A DNA stretch of 25,124 nucleotides from positions 1-25,124 of the forward strand of contig JAZRHM010000036.1 in NCBI GenBank assembly GCA_045644765.1, given 5' to 3'. Below are positions 14,941-23,842 of this stretch, in pieces (the stretch's first letter is position 1; every line of letters starts with the position of its first letter). Made by a program: the position numbers and the translations under genes. The notes below the pieces were generated by a model, which did not search any database, was not told the origin of the DNA, and was given only the letters and a program-made list of their open reading frames with translations. This stretch comes from JAFTYO01 sp045644765. GTDB lineage: Bacteria; Pseudomonadota; Alphaproteobacteria; RF32; CAG-239.

Positions 14941-14961
14941 GTAAAAAATTAAGGAGAATAA

Positions 14962-16005
14962 ATGGTAGAAGTTGTAACATTCGGATGTAGAATTAATACT
15001 TTTGAATCGGAAATCTTAAAAGAAAAATTTAAAGATACCGATAATTTGATTATTGTTAACACATGTGCTGTTACAGGCGAAGCAGAGCGTCAGTGCAGGC
15101 AAACAATCAGAAAATTAAAAAAACAAAATCCGGATGCTAAGATTGTTGTTACGGGATGTGCGGCTCAAGTCAGTCCGGAAAAATTTGCCATTATGCCTGA
15201 AGTTGATTTGGTTTTAGGTAATAAAGAAAAAGTTGAAATTGAAAAATATATCAATTCAGATATACAAGAAAAAACAATTGTCGGTAACATATTTGATTAT
15301 GGTGAATGTGATAAATATGTGATTACCGGTTTTGAAGGTCGTCATCAGGCATTTGTACAGATTCAGCAAGGTTGTAATCACAGATGCACATATTGTATTA
15401 TACCTTATGCCAGAGGAAACAACAGATCTGTAGAAGAGCATATCGTTATAAACCAAATAAAAACACTACTTAACCAAGGATTTGAGCAAATTTGTTTAAC
15501 AGGAGTTGACGCCTGTTCATACCAACCATCTTTTAGTGGTTTGGTTAGTCATGTTTTGGAACAAATACCCCAATTAAAATCTTTACATTTCGGCTCGTTG
15601 GATCCGGCAGCAATTGATGATGAATTTGTGGAGCTTGTAGGAAGATACAAAAACATTTATCCCCATTTCCATTTATCTGTTCAGTCAGGAGACAATTTGA
15701 TATTAAAAAGAATGGGACGAAGACATAGTAGAGAAGATGTCATAAATTTATGTAATAAGATCAGATCTTCAAGACCTGAAGCCACATTTGGCGCTGATTT
15801 CATTTGCGGGTTTCCTACAGAAAGTATAGAGGCTTTTGAGAATACATGTAAATTGGTGGAAGAGGCACAAATTGATAAACTTCACGTGTTCCCGTATTCT
15901 GAAAGACAAGGAACACCGGCAGCAAAAATGCCACAAGTAGATGTAAACGAGCGTCGCCGCAGAGCAAAAATTTTAAGAAGTTTAAGAGAGGATAATAATG
16001 GTTAA
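14962..16005 (+). CDS. mtaB: tRNA t6A37 methylthiotransferase MtaB, lacking the TRAM domain
   Basis: 347 residues. A radical-SAM methylthiotransferase expected to convert t6A37 to ms2t6A37 in tRNAs. The N-terminal domain has its three cluster-binding cysteines Cys9 (TFGCRIN), Cys35 (VNTCAVTGEAE) and Cys66 (VTGCAAQ). The radical-SAM cluster is CNHRCTYC (Cys138, Cys142, Cys145). The protein ends at RRRRAKILRSLREDNNG, where family members normally continue for roughly 60-90 residues into the RNA-binding TRAM domain. The stop overlaps the ftsY start by 8 bases and ftsY begins with a good ribosome-binding site, so no frameshifted remnant is hidden downstream. MtaB fits better than MiaB/RimO by its N-terminus, length and position ahead of ftsY. 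Confidence 0.88.
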   Translation: MVEVVTFGCRINTFESEILKEKFKDTDNLIIVNTCAVTGEAERQCRQTIRKLKKQNPDAKIVVTGCAAQVSPEKFAIMPEVDLVLGNKEKVEIEKYINSDIQEKTIVGNIFDYGECDKYVITGFEGRHQAFVQIQQGCNHRCTYCIIPYARGNNRSVEEHIVINQIKTLLNQGFEQICLTGVDACSYQPSFSGLVSHVLEQIPQLKSLHFGSLDPAAIDDEFVELVGRYKNIYPHFHLSVQSGDNLILKRMGRRHSREDVINLCNKIRSSRPEATFGADFICGFPTESIEAFENTCKLVEEAQIDKLHVFPYSERQGTPAAKMPQVDVNERRRRAKILRSLREDNNG

Positions 16006-16912
16006 TTTTTTTCAAAAATTAGGGCTTGGACTAAAGAAAACATCTGCAAAAATAACAGGTGGTATAAATGATATTTTTACAAAAAAGAAAATAGATTCTC
16101 AAACTTTAGAAGAATTGGAAGAGTTGCTTATCAGTTCTGATTTAGGTGTTAAAACTTCTGCTAAAATAATTGATGCTTTTGCTAAAATTCGTATGGATAA
16201 AGAAATTACGGAAGATGAAATTAAACAAGCTTTAGCATCGGAACTTGAAAAGATATTAAAGCCATTAGAAGCGGATTTTTCTGCTGAAATTCAGCAAAAA
16301 CCCTATGTTATTTTAATGGTTGGAGTTAATGGAGCCGGTAAAACAACAACAATCGGAAAAATAGCATCAAAATTAAAAAATAGTGGGAAGAAAGTTTCTT
16401 TTATTGCAGCGGATACTTTTAGAGCAGCAGCAGTTGAACAACTCAAAACTTGGGGTGAACGCTCAGGTATCAGGGTGTTTTACGGTCAAAACGGTTGTGA
16501 TAGCGCAGGATTATGTTATGATGGGCTAAATGTGGCTATCAAAGAAAAAGACGACGTAGTGTTTATTGATACAGCAGGCAGATTACAAAATAAGTCAGGC
16601 TTAATGGACGAACTAAAAAAAATTATAAGAGTAATTAAAAAAGTGATACCTGATGCGCCTCATTCTACATTGCTTACAATTGATGCAACCACGGGGCAAA
16701 ATGCTGTTTCTCAAGTAAAAGAATTTAATTTGATAGTTCCGTTAAACGGTTTGATTGTTACCAAGCTTGACGGTTCTGCCAAAGGAGGAATTTTGGCTTC
16801 AATTGCACAAGATTTTACAATACCGGTATATTTCATAGGTGTTGGTGAAAAAATAGATGATTTAGATGTTTTTAAAGCTGATGAATATGCAAAAAGTTTA
16901 CTCGGGATTTGA
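15998..16912 (+). CDS. ftsY: Signal recognition particle receptor FtsY
   Basis: A 304-residue SRP-family GTPase that docks SRP-ribosome complexes at the inner membrane. It comprises only the NG core: N domain helices (about 1-95), then G1 GVNGAGKTTT (109-118), DTFRAAA (139-145), G3 DTAGR (191-195) and G4 TKLDGSAKGG (255-264). The acidic A domain of E. coli FtsY is absent, as in many alphaproteobacteria. The amphipathic N-terminus (MVNFFQKLGLGLKKT) probably provides membrane contact. AGAGAGG lies before the ATG, which overlaps the mtaB stop by 8 bases. The stop directly abuts the convergent stop of the next gene. Confidence 0.96.
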   Translation: MVNFFQKLGLGLKKTSAKITGGINDIFTKKKIDSQTLEELEELLISSDLGVKTSAKIIDAFAKIRMDKEITEDEIKQALASELEKILKPLEADFSAEIQQKPYVILMVGVNGAGKTTTIGKIASKLKNSGKKVSFIAADTFRAAAVEQLKTWGERSGIRVFYGQNGCDSAGLCYDGLNVAIKEKDDVVFIDTAGRLQNKSGLMDELKKIIRVIKKVIPDAPHSTLLTIDATTGQNAVSQVKEFNLIVPLNGLIVTKLDGSAKGGILASIAQDFTIPVYFIGVGEKIDDLDVFKADEYAKSLLGI

Positions 16913-18292
16913 TTATTGTCCGTACATCGCAGAACTTTTATCTAATGTATAAATGCTATTATCTTCAGGTAAATTGTAATAAACATATTCAACATTTGCT
17001 GCGTCAGTGTTAAAATGTAACACTTGTCTGTTGAGATTGTGTTTAAATACGTATCTTAATGTATTATCCAACCTTTGTGAGAACTTGTTGCTGAAATTAG
17101 GCGATGTAATTATATTTGCAATCATTATTCCTTGGGGTTTTAAATGATTTTTGACCATCTCAAAAAAATCGGCTGTTACAAAATTAAGAGGGATACTTCT
17201 TAATGAAGAGAAAACATCAACGACAATTAAATCGTACATATTTTTATCATTTAGCATAAAAAGATATGCATCTTGGTTCATAAATTTTTTATTATTACCT
17301 AGTTTTCTATGTAAAAATTTTTTTTCTGATATTTTTTGTAAATCTTTTTCGATATCTAAATAAGTGTAGTTATTTATATTATCATTAAGACCTATAGTAA
17401 AACCGCCGGCTCCTAATATCAAAATATTGTGAATTTTATTTTTATCCAAAGAATTGATAAAATTGTTATTTATAAAATTAACATAGTCAAACATCAAACT
17501 TTTATCATTGGAAATTTTGGATGAAAAAGATCCGTTTATTTTCATTAATATAGAGGCTTCGTTATCATCAGATATTATTTCTATGCGTGATAATGCATTA
17601 TCTTGTATTAGATTTTGTGTTCCTCTCATAAATTTTTCACTATTGATAAAATAGCTCATATTAATGAATATCAAAGATAATAAAATGCAACCAATAAGGT
17701 GTTTTTTATTGCATAATATAATAAGGCATAGAGATGTTAATGTTGTTAAAATTACGATAGTTATACTTACAGATAAAAAAGGCATAAATATTAGTGTGGT
17801 TGCAATGGAACCTGCAACAGAACCAAAAGTGTCAACGGCCATAAATCTGCCTGTGTAGTCTGTATCATAATGGTGAATTATGCGCCCTATAACCGATGTG
17901 ATAAACCCCATAAATACTGAAGGAACTGTTATAAATAAAATACAATAAATACTTACCGGAAGTAAAAAATCTTTTATATTTAAAAAGTATGTTACAGAAA
18001 AAAATCCTTCCATAATGTAATATGATGAAGCTAAAATAAAAAACATATTTAAGACAATAATCATTTTTAGCATAAGAGAACGAATATTATAATTATTAAA
18101 TTTTATAACCGATCCTAAATAATACCCAATACTCATAAATAGCAAAATAAAGGTTATAACAATCGATGTTATTAAGGTGTTTGAACCGACAAAATTTATG
18201 AGTTGTCTTAATACGATAAGTTCAAAAGATAAACTCGAATAACCTAAAAGAAAAACAATTGATAATAAAGAAAATTTCAAGCAGTTAGTCAT
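16913..18292 (-). CDS. Membrane-anchored spermidine-synthase-like protein
   Basis: 459 residues in two parts. Residues 1-215 hold about seven hydrophobic segments with short loops. Residues 225-430 form a Rossmann methyltransferase-like domain of the spermidine synthase type: LILGAGG (291-297), YLDIEKDL (311-318), NQDAY (339-343) and VVDVFSS (357-363). This architecture matches the proteins annotated as fused membrane/spermidine synthase, whose function is not settled. The canonical DSTDP active-site motif is reduced to DVFSS, losing the second Asp, and the glycine loop is GAGG, so aminopropyl transfer is doubtful. It starts 5 bases after lpxK, suggesting it belongs to that operon. Local sequence is very AT-rich with many Asn, Ile and Lys. 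Confidence 0.75.
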   Translation of the reverse strand: MTNCLKFSLLSIVFLLGYSSLSFELIVLRQLINFVGSNTLITSIVITFILLFMSIGYYLGSVIKFNNYNIRSLMLKMIIVLNMFFILASSYYIMEGFFSVTYFLNIKDFLLPVSIYCILFITVPSVFMGFITSVIGRIIHHYDTDYTGRFMAVDTFGSVAGSIATTLIFMPFLSVSITIVILTTLTSLCLIILCNKKHLIGCILLSLIFINMSYFINSEKFMRGTQNLIQDNALSRIEIISDDNEASILMKINGSFSSKISNDKSLMFDYVNFINNNFINSLDKNKIHNILILGAGGFTIGLNDNINNYTYLDIEKDLQKISEKKFLHRKLGNNKKFMNQDAYLFMLNDKNMYDLIVVDVFSSLRSIPLNFVTADFFEMVKNHLKPQGIMIANIITSPNFSNKFSQRLDNTLRYVFKHNLNRQVLHFNTDAANVEYVYYNLPEDNSIYTLDKSSAMYGQ

Positions 18293-18297
18293 AATTT

Positions 18298-19251
18298 TTA
18301 TCCTAATTTTTTATAGATAAAATCTTCAACGGATTTTTTATTCCGCCAGCTGATTTTAATGTTAAGAACATTGAAATGTTTTTGCATGTTAGTTGGAATT
18401 TTTACAAAATCTTTAGATGTAGTAAAAATTTCCAAGTTTTGTTTTTGCGCTGTTTCTATGATTTTATTTAACTCTTTTTCTGTATAAAAATGATGATCCG
18501 GAAAATCTTGTGTTTTAACAACGTTTAATCCGACTTTTTTAAGTGAAGTATAAAATTTTTCCGGATATCCGATGCCGGCAAAAGCAAAAATATTTTTGTT
18601 TTTTATGTTAGGTTGTTCTTCCGTTATATCAGCAAAAAATACAGGTAAATCAGTTTTTTTTGCAATATCTGTTTCATCATCTCCGATAATGATTAATGCA
18701 GAAGCACGTTTAATGCCGCTTGTAAATGTTTCACGCAATGGGCCGGCCGGGATTACTGCACCGTTACCAATCCCAAACTTGCCATTAAAAACTAAAAAAG
18801 ATATATCTTTATAAAGTCCGGGATTTTGAAATCCGTCATCCATAATCAAGCTATCGGCTCCACCTTTTAAAGCTAGTTTTGCAGCTTCGGCTCTGTCCGA
18901 ATTGATTGACACAGGAGCTGTTTTTGATAAAAGTAAGGGTTCATCTCCTACGTCTTTGGCGCAGTTATTATAGCTATATACTATGATGTTTTTGACTTTT
19001 CCGCCGTATCCTCTTGAAATAAAAAACGGATTTTTACCTTTTTGTTTTAAAATGTCAGCAATGGCTAAAGACACAGGAGTTTTTCCGGTGCCCCCTGCAG
19101 TTAAATTTCCGATACATATTACAGGTAAATGCGATTTGTAAGGTTTCTTTAGTTTGAACCTTAATGTTGTTACACAATGATAAATCCAACTAAATGGTAA
19201 CAAACAGTAAACAAATAAATTTTTTTTATTCCAAAAAGTTGGCGTTTTCAT
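18298..19251 (-). CDS. lpxK: Tetraacyldisaccharide 4'-kinase LpxK
   Basis: 317 residues. It phosphorylates the 4' position of the lipid A disaccharide at the inner-membrane surface. A short hydrophobic N-terminal helix (LFVYCLLPFSWIYHC, 12-26) anchors it. Walker A is GNLTAGGTGKTP (48-59). Other family blocks are FFISRGYGGKV, VGDEPLLLSK, MDDGFQNPGL and PAGPLRE. Length is normal. The gene follows waaA by 17 bases in the classical alphaproteobacterial lipid A-Kdo cluster. Confidence 0.96.
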   Translation of the reverse strand: MKTPTFWNKKNLFVYCLLPFSWIYHCVTTLRFKLKKPYKSHLPVICIGNLTAGGTGKTPVSLAIADILKQKGKNPFFISRGYGGKVKNIIVYSYNNCAKDVGDEPLLLSKTAPVSINSDRAEAAKLALKGGADSLIMDDGFQNPGLYKDISFLVFNGKFGIGNGAVIPAGPLRETFTSGIKRASALIIIGDDETDIAKKTDLPVFFADITEEQPNIKNKNIFAFAGIGYPEKFYTSLKKVGLNVVKTQDFPDHHFYTEKELNKIIETAQKQNLEIFTTSKDFVKIPTNMQKHFNVLNIKISWRNKKSVEDFIYKKLG

Positions 19252-19268
19252 TTTTATCCTACCTAATA

Positions 19269-20534
19269 TTAATCAAGATAACATTGAATCTTTTCGACAA
19301 TACCATCTAAAACTTTTGCTTCACCGTTTGCCCAGTTATAAGCAAGTGAACGTTTAGCTTCTAAAAGATCAGGGTTTGTCAAAAGATGTTCAACCATAGA
19401 CATTAAGTCAATTACATCATTAACTTGAATGACGCCATCGGCTTTTTTTGCACGATTAATTGCATCTGTAAAGTTATGCATATGAGGGCCGACTATAACA
19501 GCGTCTCTACATCTTGATGGTTCCATGAAGTTTTGTCCTCCATGTGGAATTAAAGAACCGCCAACAAACACAAGAGGAAACAAATCATACCAAATACCCA
19601 TTTCTCCAATTGTGTCTGCAATATACACTTCAGTTTCCGGTGTGATTTTTTCATCAGCAGAACGTAAAGCAACATTAAGCCCCAGTTCATCTTGTAAACG
19701 TTCTTTAATTTCGATTCCCCTATTAGGGTGACGAGGAGCTATAAAAGTTAAAACATTAGGTATTTTTTGTTTTAATTCTTTTAAAAACTTACCGATTTTA
19801 TATTCTTCATCATCATGTGTAGAGCTTACAAGCCAAGTTGTACGCCCCTCTATTTGTTGTAAAATTTCATTTTTCTTGTTTTCATCAACAGGTAATGGCA
19901 GTCCTGCATATTTTAAGTTACCTAAACACAATGTGTTTTTTGCGCCTAAAACTCTCAAACGATATTCATCTTGTTCAGATTGCCCTAAACATAAAGTAAA
20001 ACAATTTAAAAGTTCTTTGATGGCAAATTCAAATTGTTGCCAACGTTTGAAAGATTTGTTTGAAATTCTTCCATTAACCAAAATCAGAGGTATGTTTTTT
20101 TTCTTTATGCAAGAAAGCATAGCCGGCCAAAACTCCGATTCAAACCACAAAGCCACATCAGGACGCCAATGTTTAATGAAGCGATTTGCAAAAATCGGAT
20201 TTTCAATAGGTAAATATTGGTGAAAAGCACGTTCAGGTAAACGTTTTGACATGATTTCAGCTGATGTTGTTGTTCCGGTTGTTACCATTACATAGGCATC
20301 AGGGTATGCTTCAAGTAATTTTTGTATAAGAGGCAACATGGAAACCGATTCGCCAACGGAGGCTCCATGCATCCAAATAAGTTTACCTTCAGGACGTGGT
20401 TTGGTCGGGCGCCCGATTCTTTCGTTGAAACGTTTTATATCTTCTTTACCGTTTTTCTTGCGTTTTTTTATGTACGGTCTTATAACCAAGGGATATAAAA
20501 TTCGTAATAAAGTGTTATACAATCCTATTAGCAT
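19269..20534 (-). CDS. waaA: 3-deoxy-D-manno-octulosonic acid transferase (Kdo transferase)
   Basis: A 421-residue GT30 glycosyltransferase that adds Kdo from CMP-Kdo to lipid IVA. It has an N-terminal membrane helix (MLIGLYNTLLRILYPLVIRP), then WMHGASVGES with catalytic Glu62. Further blocks are TTGTTTSAEI, WFESEFWP and LVNGRIS. The C-terminal domain carries APRHPNRG, FVGGSLIPHGGQNFMEPS and GPHMHNF. Its ATG overlaps the stop of the upstream acyltransferase as TAATG, so translation is coupled. Whether it adds one or two Kdo units cannot be told. Confidence 0.96.
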   Translation of the reverse strand: MLIGLYNTLLRILYPLVIRPYIKKRKKNGKEDIKRFNERIGRPTKPRPEGKLIWMHGASVGESVSMLPLIQKLLEAYPDAYVMVTTGTTTSAEIMSKRLPERAFHQYLPIENPIFANRFIKHWRPDVALWFESEFWPAMLSCIKKKNIPLILVNGRISNKSFKRWQQFEFAIKELLNCFTLCLGQSEQDEYRLRVLGAKNTLCLGNLKYAGLPLPVDENKKNEILQQIEGRTTWLVSSTHDDEEYKIGKFLKELKQKIPNVLTFIAPRHPNRGIEIKERLQDELGLNVALRSADEKITPETEVYIADTIGEMGIWYDLFPLVFVGGSLIPHGGQNFMEPSRCRDAVIVGPHMHNFTDAINRAKKADGVIQVNDVIDLMSMVEHLLTNPDLLEAKRSLAYNWANGEAKVLDGIVEKIQCYLD

Positions 20535-21271
20535 TAATCTTGTTTCCTTATATTTTTACGTTTGTTTTTCGGAACAGTACCTTTAGGTATATAAGGTATG
20601 TTAAGTTCTTTATCGATTTTCCAAGTCAGATTATTAAGAGTGTTTTCGATTTCTAAACGATATTTTTCCAACTCAGTTTTTGAAGCGTCTTTAGGAATAA
20701 AAAAAGGTTTGGTTACGGCGCATATTCCTTTGTTAAAAGGTTTGGGAACAATCATTTTATCCCAGCTTTTTTCGATAATGATGGAGTTTTCGATGCTATA
20801 TGTAACTCCTAATACCGGAATACCGGCTTTTTGTGCGTAATATACGGGCGATAATGACATTGTCATTGATGGGCCTCTCGGACCGTCAGGTATAATGGCA
20901 ATTGTAGTTCCGTTTTTTAGCTCTTTCATAATACTAATTGCCGCTCCGTTTGCATTTTCATTAGAGGAGCCATCAATATTACCGATTCCGAACCTATGGA
21001 GCATTGCGGCAACAAGTTGTCCGTCTCTGTGAGGAGATACCAGAGCTTTTAGCGGTTTCCTATTATCCCAAAAGGAAGGGGCCATGGGAACTCGTCCGTG
21101 CCAAGCTATAAAAATCACGCTGCCGTATTTTTCCAAATTTTCATAAAAAGTTTCAACTCCGCGTAAATCCCATTTTGTGGTATATTTAACAAATTTTATA
21201 TACCAATAAGCAATACGGCTTATAATATTTACCGCAAATTTTGATTTTGTTATTTTTTTTAGTACAGACAT
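20534..21271 (-). CDS. DUF374 lysophospholipid acyltransferase-family protein
   Basis: 245 residues. An N-terminal hydrophobic/amphipathic anchor precedes an acyltransferase-like fold with WHGR (57-60), SPHRDGQLVA (79-88), DGSSNENANGA and IPDGPRGP (127-134), the DUF374 hallmarks. The family resembles membrane acyltransferases; members next to waaA/lpxK in alphaproteobacteria are thought to act on lipid A or phospholipid precursors, but the acceptor is unproven. The C-terminus ends in a basic tail (PKNKRKNIRKQD). It is the first gene of the waaA-lpxK operon. Confidence 0.85.
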   Translation of the reverse strand: MSVLKKITKSKFAVNIISRIAYWYIKFVKYTTKWDLRGVETFYENLEKYGSVIFIAWHGRVPMAPSFWDNRKPLKALVSPHRDGQLVAAMLHRFGIGNIDGSSNENANGAAISIMKELKNGTTIAIIPDGPRGPSMTMSLSPVYYAQKAGIPVLGVTYSIENSIIIEKSWDKMIVPKPFNKGICAVTKPFFIPKDASKTELEKYRLEIENTLNNLTWKIDKELNIPYIPKGTVPKNKRKNIRKQD

Positions 21272-21309
21272 GCTTTTTTATAATAAATTCTCTTTCTTAA
21301 AACTCGTTT

Positions 21310-21338
21310 ATCATATACAGTTTTTTTTTAATCTGCAA
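21310..21338 (-). promoter_or_regulatory. Promoter candidate of the acyltransferase-waaA-lpxK operon
   Basis: On the minus strand TTGCAG (21338-21333), a 17-base A-rich spacer and TATGAT (21315-21310). The -10 is near consensus and the -35 is moderate. The predicted start near 21303 gives a leader of about 30 bases. Confidence 0.45.
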
Positions 21339-21398
21339 TAAATTAATTGTTTTTAGATGTTCTTGCTTGTGGATTAAAAAGATTTAACATTGTCACAC

Positions 21399-21427
21399 TT
21401 GCCAAATGTTTATAAGTTTCTTATATA
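21399..21427 (+). promoter_or_regulatory. Promoter of lon
   Basis: TTGCCA (21399-21404), a 17-base spacer and TATATA (21422-21427). The -35 reads CTTGCC, partly resembling a heat-shock sigma32 -35 (CTTGAA), but the C-rich heat-shock -10 is missing, so housekeeping sigma control is the simpler reading. The rest of the 21272-21460 gap shows nothing further. Confidence 0.55.
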
Positions 21428-21460
21428 AAGAAAGAGTGATTAAATGGAGAAAGTATAAAA

Positions 21461-23788
21461 ATGTCTACAAATATGGAAAATAAAACAGATAACGCTATTC
21501 CGGTGTTGCCTTTAAGAGATACTGTTGTATTTCCTAAGATGATAGTTCCTCTTTTTGTTGGTAGGGAAAAATCTATCAAAGCTTTGCAAGCCGTAAATGA
21601 AAATGGCGGACATGTGGTTTTGGTTACACAAAAGAGAGCATCAATAGAAGATCCCAAAGCTGATGATATATATAATATAGGAACATTAGGCAGTATTTTG
21701 CAGATGATTAAGTTACCTGACGGTACGGTTAAGATTTTGATAGAAGGTGTTGAGCGTATTAAAGTTGACAATTTTATTGATGATGGAAATTTTATTTCGG
21801 CACATATTGAAACTTTGCCGGAAATTAAATCTGATGAAAAAGAAACGGAAATACTTTCACGCTCTGTTATTTCCATGTTTGAAGAGTATGTTAAAGTTTC
21901 AAGAAAGCTTTCTGCTGATGTTATTGTGGCTGTTCGCCAGATTGAAGATTTTAGCAAACTTGCCGATACCATCGCTTCACACATCACCTTGAAAGTGGAA
22001 GAAAAGCAACAACTTTTGGAAGCAGATGATATAATTTCTCGTTTTGAAAAATTGTTAGAATTTATGAATGCGGAATTGGCTATGATAGAAGTTGAAAACA
22101 AGATTAAAAATCGTGTTAAGCAACAAATGGAAAAAAGCCAAAAAGAATATTATCTTAATGAGCAAATGAAGGCCATTCAAAAAGAACTTAATGATGGCGA
22201 TGAAGAAGATGAAATTTCTATTTTAAAGAAAAAAATTAAAAAAACTAAGCTCTCAAAAGAAGCAAGAGAAAAAGCCTTGTCAGAGCTTCGCAAATTAAAA
22301 ACAATGGGAGCAATGAGTTCGGAAGCAACCGTTGTTCGCAATTATCTTGATTGGCTTTTGGATATTCCGTGGAAGAAACCATCTAAAGTGAATAATGATT
22401 TACAAAAAGCAACGGAAATTTTAGAAGCAGATCATTATGGCTTGGATAAGGTAACAGAGCGTATTGTTGAATATCTGGCAGTCCGTTCACGAGCCGATAA
22501 AATAAAAGGTCCTATTTTATGTTTGGTCGGACCTCCGGGAGTTGGTAAAACTTCTTTAGGACAATCAATTGCCAGAGCAACAGGACGCAAATTTGTAAGA
22601 GCATCTTTGGGTGGTATGCGTGATGAAGCAGAAATTAGAGGACACAGAAGAACATACATAGGTTCTATGCCCGGAAAAATTGTTCAAGGCATGAAAAAAG
22701 TCGGAACATCAAATCCGTTATTTTTGCTTGATGAAATTGATAAACTCGGTAACGATTGGCGAGGAGATCCGAGTTCTGCTCTTTTGGAAGTGCTTGATCC
22801 GGAACAAAACTCAACATTTAATGACCACTATTTAGAAGTAGATTATGATTTATCTGATGTTATGTTTGTAACAACGGCAAACTCTTTGGATATGCCAAGA
22901 CCACTTTTGGATAGAATGGAAATTATTCGTTTATCAGGCTACACTGAAGATGAAAAAATTGAAATTGCCAAGCGCCATTTAATTCCGAAGATTTTCGGTG
23001 AAAATGCAGTTAAATGTTCGGAGCTTACAATAACTGACGATGCTGTTCGTGACATTGTACGCTATTACACCAGAGAAGCAGGTGTCAGAAGTTTGGAAAG
23101 AGAACTGTCAGCCATTGCTCGTAAATCGGTAAAAGAAATTTTATTATCAAAAGAACAGTGCGTCAAAATTGAAGTTACTTCCGATAATTTGGAAAAATAT
23201 TTGGGAGTAAGAAAATATCGTTTCGGTCAAGCTGAAGAAAAAGATCAGGTTGGTGTTACAACGGGCCTTGCTTGGACAGAAGTAGGCGGAGATATATTGT
23301 TTATTGAGGCCGTAGATATGCCGGGAAAAGGTAAGGTTATGCAAACCGGAAAACTCGGAGATGTTATGAAAGAATCTATAGATACGGCATATTCGGTTGT
23401 CAGAGCCAGATCTAAAGATTTAGGTATAGATGCTGATGTTTTTGAAAAGACAGATGTGCATATACATGTTCCTGAAGGGGCGACTCCAAAAGACGGACCT
23501 TCAGCAGGTATTGCTATGTTTACCACACTTGTTTCCGTGTTTACAAAAATTCCGGTCAGAAAAGATGTGGCTATGACAGGAGAAATCACTTTACAGGGTA
23601 GGGTGCTTCCTATCGGTGGCTTAAAAGAAAAGCTTTTATCAGCATTAAGAGGCGGAATTAAAACAGTTATAATCCCTAAAGATAATGAAAAAGATTTAGC
23701 TGAAATTCCGGATAATGTAAAAGAAGGGCTAAAAATTATGCCGGTAAGTGAAGTAAAAGAAGTATTGGAAATTGCTTTGAAAAAATAA
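21461..23788 (+). CDS. lon: ATP-dependent protease Lon
   Basis: A 775-residue cytosolic hexameric AAA+ protease that degrades misfolded and regulatory proteins. The N-terminal substrate domain spans about 11-205 (IPVLPLRDTVVFPKMIVPLF near the start) and a coiled-coil linker 205-300. The AAA+ module has Walker A GPPGVGKT (357-364), Walker B FLLDEID (421-427) and the arginine-finger region PRPLLDRME. The protease domain has the Ser-Lys dyad: Ser681 in DGPSAGIAMF and Lys724 in GGLKEKLL, spaced 43 residues as in E. coli (Ser679/Lys722). Length is normal. GGAGAAAG precedes the ATG. The usual alphaproteobacterial neighbours clpX and hupB are not adjacent here. Confidence 0.98.
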   Translation: MSTNMENKTDNAIPVLPLRDTVVFPKMIVPLFVGREKSIKALQAVNENGGHVVLVTQKRASIEDPKADDIYNIGTLGSILQMIKLPDGTVKILIEGVERIKVDNFIDDGNFISAHIETLPEIKSDEKETEILSRSVISMFEEYVKVSRKLSADVIVAVRQIEDFSKLADTIASHITLKVEEKQQLLEADDIISRFEKLLEFMNAELAMIEVENKIKNRVKQQMEKSQKEYYLNEQMKAIQKELNDGDEEDEISILKKKIKKTKLSKEAREKALSELRKLKTMGAMSSEATVVRNYLDWLLDIPWKKPSKVNNDLQKATEILEADHYGLDKVTERIVEYLAVRSRADKIKGPILCLVGPPGVGKTSLGQSIARATGRKFVRASLGGMRDEAEIRGHRRTYIGSMPGKIVQGMKKVGTSNPLFLLDEIDKLGNDWRGDPSSALLEVLDPEQNSTFNDHYLEVDYDLSDVMFVTTANSLDMPRPLLDRMEIIRLSGYTEDEKIEIAKRHLIPKIFGENAVKCSELTITDDAVRDIVRYYTREAGVRSLERELSAIARKSVKEILLSKEQCVKIEVTSDNLEKYLGVRKYRFGQAEEKDQVGVTTGLAWTEVGGDILFIEAVDMPGKGKVMQTGKLGDVMKESIDTAYSVVRARSKDLGIDADVFEKTDVHIHVPEGATPKDGPSAGIAMFTTLVSVFTKIPVRKDVAMTGEITLQGRVLPIGGLKEKLLSALRGGIKTVIIPKDNEKDLAEIPDNVKEGLKIMPVSEVKEVLEIALKK

Positions 23789-23790
23789 AG

Positions 23791-23825
23791 AAATCCCCCT
23801 TAAGTGTTTAAGGGGGATTTTTTTA
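23791..23825. terminator. Strong bidirectional terminator after lon
   Basis: A perfect 13-bp stem, AAATCCCCCTTAA (23791-23803) with TTAAGGGGGATTT (23808-23820), has a GTGT loop and continues into a T run. An A-rich left flank lets it also end the convergent repeat-protein transcript. Confidence 0.95.
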
Positions 23826-23842
23826 TATTAATTACAGCTTAA

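Noticed and set aside
21421..22101. A 226-codon open frame antisense to the start of lon
   Set aside because: It covers conserved lon coding sequence and the lon promoter; the composition is that of a shadow frame.
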